Shown here: positions 58,184-64,000 of the stretch, in pieces
Numbering within the stretch: the first letter of the stretch is position 1
Layout of the letters: every line of letters starts with the position of its first letter
Assembly: GCF_000425385.1 (NCBI RefSeq)
Contig: NZ_KE384357.1
Location: forward strand, 332,579-396,578
Direction of reading: 5' to 3'
Length of the DNA: 64,000 nt
Source: Pseudoduganella violaceinigra DSM 15887
GTDB taxonomy: Bacteria > Pseudomonadota > Gammaproteobacteria > Burkholderiales > Burkholderiaceae_D
Translations under genes and position numbers: made by a program
The notes under the pieces: model-generated
The model's database searches: none
Seen by the model: only the letters and a program-made list of their open reading frames with translations
Told to the model about the DNA's origin: nothing

Positions 58184-58944
58184 GGACGTGATTGTAACGC
58201 GGCGAGCACCCGTTCGTCGCCTGATCCTGTCAGGGTCACATGCTGGAAGCCCAACTCGCGCGCCGTCTCGGCGATGCGGGAGTGCGGGACGATCAGGTGG
58301 TGATGTTGCAATAATGCAACGATTGTCGATTCATTCAATTCCTGCAGCAGGCCGACCAGGCCGCGCAGGGCTTCCGAGCTGGTGATGATCCATTCGGCAT
58401 CGGCCGCCGCCAAGGCGCGCAGGCGCGCGGCCAGCTCCGCGCTCAGGACCGGCACGCTGCGGCGGTAGGCCGGCAGCACGGTCACATCGGCGCCGGCGGC
58501 GCGGAAGGCGTCGGCCATCAGTTCGCGCCCGGATTCGCCGCGCACGATCAAGACCCTGGCGCCACGCAATGCCGGCAGGTCGAGCGCTTGCAGCAAATGT
58601 TCCGTGTCGCTGCGGGCGGGATCGGCGGGACTGGCGATCAGGCCGGCGGGCACGCCATGCGCCAGCAATGCCTGGCGGCTGCCCTCGCCCACCACCGCCG
58701 CGCGCAGGCCTTCCGGCCAGGTATCTATATGGGCGAAGGCGGCGTCGATGGCATTGGGTGAGACGAAGGCGACCAGCTGGTACGCCCCCAGGCCGGACAG
58801 GCCGGCGCGCAGGGGCGCCGGATCCGCCAGCGGGGCGATTGCCAGCAGCGGCAGCACCTCGACCTGGCGGCCGAGCGCGCGGATGCGGCCGGCCAGCGGC
58901 TCGGCCTGCGCGAGCGGGCGGGTGAGGACGACTGGACGCGGCAT
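58180..58944 (-). CDS. hemD: Uroporphyrinogen-III synthase
   Basis: 254 residues from ATG 58944. Weakly conserved family recognised by context and pattern: VVLTRPLAQAEPLAGRIRAL start, AFVSPNAIDAAF, VLIVRGESGRELMADAFRAA, VTVLPAYRRSVP and WIITSSEALRGLVGLL. It inverts ring D and closes hydroxymethylbilane to uroporphyrinogen III. It starts 33 bp after the hemC stop; the gap contains a REP-like palindrome. Confidence 0.95.
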   Translation of the reverse strand: MPRPVVLTRPLAQAEPLAGRIRALGRQVEVLPLLAIAPLADPAPLRAGLSGLGAYQLVAFVSPNAIDAAFAHIDTWPEGLRAAVVGEGSRQALLAHGVPAGLIASPADPARSDTEHLLQALDLPALRGARVLIVRGESGRELMADAFRAAGADVTVLPAYRRSVPVLSAELAARLRALAAADAEWIITSSEALRGLVGLLQELNESTIVALLQHHHLIVPHSRIAETARELGFQHVTLTGSGDERVLAALQSRP

Positions 58945-58959
58945 CAAAACCGGGCAAGC

Positions 58960-58986
58960 GGTGTCAGACCCGCCGGGTCAGACACC
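58960..58986. repeat. REP-like imperfect palindrome at the hemC stop
   Basis: GGTGTCAGACCC-GCC-GGGTCAGACACC: 12-base arms, complementary except at one position. It spans the hemC stop codon (58978-58980) and ends before the hemD start. The GGGTCAGACACC-type word is of the kind found in dispersed REP elements of Burkholderiales. Confidence 0.6.
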
Positions 58987-59967
58987 CTCCGATGGCGCGG
59001 CGTTGGGCGTCATGCCGTGCGCCTGCTCGGCGGCGCAGGCGGCGAGGATGGCTTCGGCATCCTGAGCGCGCAATTGTTCGGCGACGTTGGCGCCCAGCGC
59101 TTCGGCGTCGGCGGCGGCGCCGTTCACTTCAGCGCGGGCGACGCGGCTGCCGTCCGGCGTGGCCACCATGGCGCGCAGGTGCAGCTGGCCATTGTCGACC
59201 GTTGCGAACGCCGCCAGCGGCACCTGGCAGGAACCGCCGAAAACCTTGGACACCTTGCGTTCGGCCGTCACGGCCTGGGCGGTCGACAGGTGGTTCAGCG
59301 GCGCCAGAATGGCTTGCAGGTCCAGGCCGTCCTTGCGCTCGGCGATTTCGATCGCCATCGCGCCCTGCCCCGCGGCCGGCAGCGAATCTTCCGGCGCCAG
59401 CAGCGCTTTGATGCGCTGCGGCAGGCCAAGGCGTTTCAGGCCGGCGGCGGCCAGGATGATGGCGGCGTAATCACCGCGATCGAGCTTGCCCAGGCGGGTG
59501 TCCAGGTTGCCGCGCAAAGGCTTGATGACCAGGTGCGGGTAGCGCGCCGAAATCAGGGCCTGGCGGCGCAGGCTGCTGGTGCCGACGACGGCGCCTGCCG
59601 GCAGTTCCGCCAGCGAACCGTAGTCGTTCGAAACGAAGGCGTCGCGCGGGTCTTCGCGCTCCAGCACCGCCGCCAGCGTGAAGCCTTGCGGCAGCTCCAT
59701 CGGCACGTCTTTCAGCGAATGCACGGCCAGGTCGGCGCGCCCTTCTTCCATCGCCACCTCCAGCTCTTTGACGAACAGGCCCTTGCCGCCAACCTTGGAC
59801 AGCGCGCGGTCCAGGATCTGGTCGCCGCGCGTGGTCATGCCCAGGATCTCGATGCTGCACTGCGGATATAATTGGGACAAGCGCGCGCGGACATGTTCCG
59901 CCTGCCACATGGCGAGCCGGCTCTCGCGCGATGCGATCACCAATTTGGAAGGGAGCTGTTGGGCCAT
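58978..59967 (-). CDS. hemC: Porphobilinogen deaminase (hydroxymethylbilane synthase)
   Basis: 329 residues from ATG 59967 ([20 protein letters not shown]). Motifs: [54 protein letters not shown], and the dipyrromethane-anchoring Cys in [15 protein letters not shown]. It links four porphobilinogens into hydroxymethylbilane. The frame is open to 60063 but the extra residues are unlike the family. Divergent from ppc, first gene of the hem cluster. Confidence 0.97.
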   Translation of the reverse strand: MAQQLPSKLVIASRESRLAMWQAEHVRARLSQLYPQCSIEILGMTTRGDQILDRALSKVGGKGLFVKELEVAMEEGRADLAVHSLKDVPMELPQGFTLAAVLEREDPRDAFVSNDYGSLAELPAGAVVGTSSLRRQALISARYPHLVIKPLRGNLDTRLGKLDRGDYAAIILAAAGLKRLGLPQRIKALLAPEDSLPAAGQGAMAIEIAERKDGLDLQAILAPLNHLSTAQAVTAERKVSKVFGGSCQVPLAAFATVDNGQLHLRAMVATPDGSRVARAEVNGAAADAEALGANVAEQLRAQDAEAILAACAAEQAHGMTPNAAPSEGV

Positions 59968-60133
59968 TTCAGGAGTATTCAAAACCAGTTCTTTCGCTGT
60001 TGCTAGCGCCAAACCGGCGTTCACCAGTTTATTGCGCATGATGGGGACCACAAATTCTAGCATGCGCGCCCTCTATGCAGACTGTGGCCACAAGCCTTTT
60101 GCACGACCATTCTTATCTTTTGACTGATTAACT

Positions 60134-62956
60134 ATGGCAAATCAAGTAAGTGCAACAGACGAACAAAACCGGAGCGCCGACAAAGACGCGCCGCTGAAAG
60201 AAGATATCCGCCTGCTGGGCCGCCTGCTCGGCGACGTCCTGCGGGAACAGGAAGGCGAGGAAGTGTTCGCCGTCGTGGAAACCATCCGCCAGACGGCGGT
60301 GCGCTTCCGCCGCGAAGCCGACGCCGGCGCCGCCAAGGAACTGGACGGCATGCTGAAAATCCTGACACGCGAACAAACCATTACGGTGGTGCGCGCCTTC
60401 TCCTACTTCTCCCACCTGGCCAATATCGCGGAAGACCAGCACCACATCCGCCGCCGCCGCGCCCACCTGCTGGCCGGCTCGGCGCCGCAAAGGGGCAGCA
60501 TCAGTTTTGCGCTCGACAAGCTGAAAGAATCCGGCGTCGAACTGGACACCGTGACCAGCTTCTTCAAGGAAGCCCTGATCTCCCCCGTCCTGACCGCGCA
60601 CCCGACCGAGGTGCAGCGCAAGTCCATCCTGGACGCGGAGCACGATATCGCCCGCCTGCTGGCCCAGCGCGACCTGCCGCTGACGCCGAAAGAGCGCAGC
60701 GCCAACCTGCATATGCTGCGCGCCCGCATCGCCACGCTGTGGCAGACGCGCATGCTGCGCTACTCCAAGCTGACCGTGGCGGACGAAATCGACAACGCCC
60801 TGTCCTATTACCGCATCACCTTCCTGCGCGAGCTGCCGGCCCTGTACGACGACATCGAGACCGAGATCGCCGAGCATTACGGCCAGGCCGCGCCGCGCGC
60901 CATCGACGCATCGTATGTGCAGATGGGCAGCTGGATCGGCGGCGACCGCGACGGCAACCCGAACGTCAACGCCGGCACCATGCAGCACGCGCTGGAACGC
61001 CAAGCCACCACCATCCTCGACTTCTACCTCGACGAAACCCATGCCCTGGGCGCCGAGCTGTCGGTGTCGACCCTGATGATCGGCTGCTCGCCCGCCCTGC
61101 AAGCCCTGTCCGACGCCTCCACCGATTTGTCCGACCACCGCCGGGACGAGCCTTACCGGCGCGCCCTGATCGGCATGTACGCCCGCCTGGCCGCCACCGC
61201 GCGCGCCCTGGGCGCGACCAATATCCTGCGCAAGGAAGTCGGGCACGCCGCCCCCTACCCTTGCCCGGCCGACTTCTCGGCCGACCTGCAGGTGATGATC
61301 GAGTCGCTCGACGCCAACCACGGCGCCGTGCTGGCCCGCCCGCGCCTGAGCACCCTGAAGCGCGCCGCCGACATTTTCGGCTTCCATCTGGCGTCGCTGG
61401 ACATGCGCCAGTCCTCGGACATCCACGAACGCGTGCTGGCGGAACTGTTCGCCAAGGCCGGCGTGCAGGCCGACTACCCGGCGCTGGAGGAAGACGCCAA
61501 GGTCAAGCTGCTGCTCGCGGAGTTAGCGCAACCACGCCTGCTGTATTCGCCGTACATCGACTATTCGGAGGAAACCGCGTCCGAGCTGACCATCCTGCGC
61601 ACGGCGCACGATATCCGCCAGCGCTACGGCAGGCGCGCCATCCGCAACTACATCATCTCGCACACCGAAACCGTATCGGACCTGCTGGAAGTGTTCGTGC
61701 TGCAGCAGGAAACCGGCCTGCTGCGCCAGGGCGCCGACGGCGAGCACAGCTCGGACCTGATGGTGATCCCGCTGTTCGAGACCATCCCCGACCTGCAGCG
61801 CGCCGCCGGCATCATGGAAACCTTGATGGCGGTGCCGCTGGTGCAGAAACTGATCGCCAAACAGGGCCAGATCCAGGAAGTCATGCTGGGCTATTCCGAC
61901 TCCAACAAGGACGGCGGCTTCATGACCTCCAACTGGGAGCTGTACAAGGCGGAACTGGGGCTGGTCGAGGTCTTCGCCAGGGCCGGCGTCAAGCTGCGCC
62001 TGTTCCACGGCCGCGGCGGCACCGTCGGGCGCGGCGGCGGCCCAAGCTACGAGGCCATCCTGGCGCAGCCGAAAGGCACCGTCAACGGCCAGCTGCGCCT
62101 GACCGAACAGGGAGAGATCATCGCTTCCAAATTCTCCAACGCCGAAATCGGCCGCCGCAACCTGGAACTGCTGGTGTGCTCGACCCTGGAAGCGAGCCTG
62201 ATGCCGCCGCCGGCCGACGCCTGCCACGGACCGCGCCTGGCCGGTTTCGAAGCGGTGATGGCCGAGATTTCGGCGCTGGCCTACAAAGCCTACCGCAACC
62301 TGGTGTACGAAACCCCGGGCTTCACCGACTACTTCTTCTCGGCCACGCCGATCGCGGAAATCGCGGAGCTGAACCTCGGTTCGCGCCCGGCCTCCCGCAA
62401 ATCGACGCGCCGCATCGAAGACTTGCGCGCCATCCCATGGGGCTTCAGCTGGGGCCAGTGCCGCCTACTGCTGCCGGGCTGGTACGGTTTCGGTTCCGCC
62501 ATCGGCGCCTGGCTCGCCGCCGGCAACCGCGAAGAACGCACGGCCAAGCTGCGCGACATGTTCCAGCACTGGCCGTTCTTCGCCACCCTGCTCTCCAATA
62601 TGGACATGGTGCTGGCCAAGACCGACCTGGCGATCGCCTCGCGCTACGCCGAGCTGGTGACGGACAAGGAACTGCGTGAGCGCATCTTCAAGCGCATCAC
62701 CGAGGAATATCAGCAGACCCTCGATTGCCTGGAGTCGATCACCGGCACGCGCGAGCGCCTGGCAGGCAACCCGCTGCTGGCGCGCTCCATCACCAACCGC
62801 TTCCCCTACCTCGATCCGCTGAACCACCTGCAGGTGGAACTGATCAAGCGCCGCCGCGCGCTGGGTAATGAAGAAGACAAGCTCGATCCGCGCGTCAACC
62901 GCGGCATTCACCTGTCGATCAACGGCGTCGCCGCCGGCCTGCGCAACACGGGCTGA
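60134..62956 (+). CDS. ppc: Phosphoenolpyruvate carboxylase
   Basis: 940 residues. Catalytic His in SPVLTAHPTEVQRKS, the Lys/Asp loop VMLGYSDSNKDGGFMTSNWE, the glycine loop FHGRGGTVGRGGGPSYEAIL and a conserved C-terminus ending GVAAGLRNTG. It fixes bicarbonate onto PEP to make oxaloacetate, an anaplerotic step. Divergent from hemC. Confidence 0.98.
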   Translation: MANQVSATDEQNRSADKDAPLKEDIRLLGRLLGDVLREQEGEEVFAVVETIRQTAVRFRREADAGAAKELDGMLKILTREQTITVVRAFSYFSHLANIAEDQHHIRRRRAHLLAGSAPQRGSISFALDKLKESGVELDTVTSFFKEALISPVLTAHPTEVQRKSILDAEHDIARLLAQRDLPLTPKERSANLHMLRARIATLWQTRMLRYSKLTVADEIDNALSYYRITFLRELPALYDDIETEIAEHYGQAAPRAIDASYVQMGSWIGGDRDGNPNVNAGTMQHALERQATTILDFYLDETHALGAELSVSTLMIGCSPALQALSDASTDLSDHRRDEPYRRALIGMYARLAATARALGATNILRKEVGHAAPYPCPADFSADLQVMIESLDANHGAVLARPRLSTLKRAADIFGFHLASLDMRQSSDIHERVLAELFAKAGVQADYPALEEDAKVKLLLAELAQPRLLYSPYIDYSEETASELTILRTAHDIRQRYGRRAIRNYIISHTETVSDLLEVFVLQQETGLLRQGADGEHSSDLMVIPLFETIPDLQRAAGIMETLMAVPLVQKLIAKQGQIQEVMLGYSDSNKDGGFMTSNWELYKAELGLVEVFARAGVKLRLFHGRGGTVGRGGGPSYEAILAQPKGTVNGQLRLTEQGEIIASKFSNAEIGRRNLELLVCSTLEASLMPPPADACHGPRLAGFEAVMAEISALAYKAYRNLVYETPGFTDYFFSATPIAEIAELNLGSRPASRKSTRRIEDLRAIPWGFSWGQCRLLLPGWYGFGSAIGAWLAAGNREERTAKLRDMFQHWPFFATLLSNMDMVLAKTDLAIASRYAELVTDKELRERIFKRITEEYQQTLDCLESITGTRERLAGNPLLARSITNRFPYLDPLNHLQVELIKRRRALGNEEDKLDPRVNRGIHLSINGVAAGLRNTG

Positions 62957-62970
62957 ACGCCACCGGAAAA

Positions 62971-62994
62971 CGGGCCCGGCGCAATCCGGGCCCG
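62971..62994 (+). terminator. GC-rich hairpin after ppc
   Basis: 9-bp perfect stem CGGGCCCGG / CCGGGCCCG with a 6-base loop, 14 bp after the ppc stop. Only a CTTAG follows, with no T-run, so intrinsic termination is uncertain. Confidence 0.55.
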
Positions 62995-62998
62995 CTTA

Positions 62999-63099
62999 GA
63001 GGCTGTTTCAAAATGGGCGTGGCTAGGCGCAGCGACGAAGGCAGTGCGCCTGCACGGCAAGGAGCTGCAACAACGCCATGGCCATTTTGAAGCGGCCTC
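62999..63099. mobile_element. MITE-like 101-bp element with terminal inverted repeats
   Basis: Ends GAGGCTGTTTCAAAATGG and CCATTTTGAAGCGGCCTC are inverted repeats of 18 bp with two mismatches, and the element is flanked by TTA on both sides (62996-62998 and 63100-63102), consistent with a 3-bp target duplication. There is no coding frame inside. An IS5-group relative is possible because that group can duplicate TNA, but no such IS is in the window. Confidence 0.5.
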
Positions 63100-63155
63100 T
63101 TAGCAAAAAAGCCATAATTACGTCATAATCATGCGGTCTGATATGAGGAGATCGT

Positions 63156-63782
63156 ATGTTTCGCTTGACGCTGTTGGCTGCACTGCTGTTGCCCTCCCTC
63201 GCCCTGGCTGAAGACCAGGTCCGCAAGTTCGATGCTTTCTACGGCATCAATGTCAAAGGCCCGATCAGCGTCTATGTCGACGTGGGCAAGGCGCAGACCG
63301 TTACGGTCAGCGGCCGCAAGGATTACATCAACAAGGTCAGCACCGTGGTCGAAGGCGGCGTGCTGCGCGTGGTCTACGACAAGGATGAAAAAGGGTCGAT
63401 CAACGTCAAGGATGGCGACAAGATCACGGTCACCGTGCCGGCGCTGACCAGCTTCCGCGTACTGGGCGCCGGCGAGTCGCGCGTCACCAACATCGACGGC
63501 GAACGCATCGACATCAGCTTCGAAGGCGCAGGCGCGCTCTATGCCAGCGGCAAAGTCAAACTGCTGCGCATGAAAGGGCAAGGCGTTGGCGAAGCCAATC
63601 TCAAGGACCTGAAAGCGGAACGCGCCGACGTCAACTTCACCGGCATGGGCGACATCAGCCTGTACGCCAGCGATACCCTGAACCTGATTGTTGAAGGCAT
63701 GGGCAACTTCACCTATTACGGCAATCCGAAGCACGTCAACAAATCGGCCAAGGGCATCGGCAACGTCAGCCCGGGCAAATAA
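63156..63782 (+). CDS. DUF2807 (GIN domain) exported protein
   Basis: 208 residues. Signal peptide (LTLLAALLLPSLALA), then the beta-helix-like putative auto-transporter adhesin GIN domain: FDAFYGINVKGPISVYVDVG, VTVSGRKDYINKVSTVVEGG, LRVVYDKDEKGSINVKDGDK, VTNIDGERIDISFEGAGALY. The role is unknown. Its last 17 bp overlap the acetyltransferase on the other strand. Confidence 0.88.
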   Translation: MFRLTLLAALLLPSLALAEDQVRKFDAFYGINVKGPISVYVDVGKAQTVTVSGRKDYINKVSTVVEGGVLRVVYDKDEKGSINVKDGDKITVTVPALTSFRVLGAGESRVTNIDGERIDISFEGAGALYASGKVKLLRMKGQGVGEANLKDLKAERADVNFTGMGDISLYASDTLNLIVEGMGNFTYYGNPKHVNKSAKGIGNVSPGK

Positions 63783-64000
63783 GCCTCGCATGCGCCAGCT
63801 CGCGGCTTGCCGCATATCCCATTGAGCGGTACAGCGCCTGCGCACGGGCGTTGGCCGCGCCCACATGCAGCATGGGACGCACGCCCTGCTGCTGCATGCC
63901 GTACATAATGAATTCCACCAGCCGCCGCGCATAGCCGCGCCCCGTGAAATCCGGGTGCGTGCACACGGCGCTCACTTCGCGCATATGGCCCAGGTCCATG
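63766..64000 (-). CDS. GNAT acetyltransferase, C-terminal part (5' end outside window)
   Basis: The frame reaches the window end, and the start lies beyond. Visible: GHMREVSAVCTHPDFTGRGY (the strand 4 / acetyl-CoA pyrophosphate loop region RGYARRLV) and LHVGAANARAQALYRSMGYA, the usual end of the GNAT (FR47-like) fold. The gene therefore runs leftward from beyond base 64000 and stops at 63766. Substrate not identifiable. Confidence 0.85.
   Translation of the reverse strand, partial: MDLGHMREVSAVCTHPDFTGRGYARRLVEFIMYGMQQQGVRPMLHVGAANARAQALYRSMGYAASRELAHARLICPG

Noticed and set aside
60128-61426. Long minus-strand open frame of 432 codons
   Set aside because: Antisense of ppc, glycine/valine-rich with no recognisable motif.

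Overview
The window is high-GC chromosomal DNA of a betaproteobacterium, most likely Burkholderiales, family Oxalobacteraceae (Massilia/Duganella/Janthinobacterium group). The indications are the housekeeping blocks on the right side (serS next to tRNA-Ser; rarA-lolA-ftsK divergent from trxB; nadE-glnB; hemC-hemD-hemX-hemY back to back with ppc), the many TonB receptors and TetR regulators, and the absence of mobile-element genes. The genus is inferred from protein resemblance and gene order; no search was run.

Left part (1-14.4 kb): the 3' end of a hybrid histidine kinase whose receiver domain has Asn at the phosphoacceptor position; a secreted thermonuclease-like protein; a TonB receptor; a LytS/LytTR-type two-component pair; zwf; a two-gene operon (periplasmic binding protein + TonB receptor) divergent from fur, with a clear Fur box between them; a VOC protein; and a manganese/stress trio (Mn-catalase, ZIP transporter, DUF892 ferritin-like protein).

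Accessory part (14.4-38 kb): an AI-2E family permease beside a small HTH protein; a decayed repeat-protein remnant; an SDR + MDR oxidoreductase pair with two overlapping TetR genes and a shared ATGATGnnCATCAT operator; then two opposed operons. Leftward is RND adaptor, RND pump, TolC, patatin phospholipase lipoprotein, a small ORF and a broken PAS chemoreceptor gene. Rightward is an aromatic meta-cleavage operon (extradiol dioxygenase, FAH-family hydrolase, MDR oxidoreductase, acyl-CoA/AMP ligase, flavin monooxygenase), followed by a terminator and a MetA-pathway-type outer-membrane protein. Between them lie two closely related TetR genes. Both operon promoters carry the same palindrome GTCATTATGAC five bases downstream of a TTGAC-type -35. 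I read this as one system that pumps out and degrades the same (unknown) aromatic compound; it is the best candidate here for an undescribed system.

Right part (38-64 kb): mostly core genes: tRNA-Ser(CGA), serS, rarA, lolA, ftsK, trxB, Smr-domain protein, ChaN-like protein, TRIC-family channel, glnB, nadE, ppa, hemYXDC, ppc. Between nadE and ppa lie a FemAB-like acetyltransferase and an unusual 677-residue protein that joins a papain-type cysteine protease to an alpha/beta hydrolase. Three repeat structures are notable: a perfect 20-bp inverted repeat at 51.7 kb, a REP-like palindrome at the hemC/hemD junction, and a 101-bp MITE-like element flanked by TTA after ppc.
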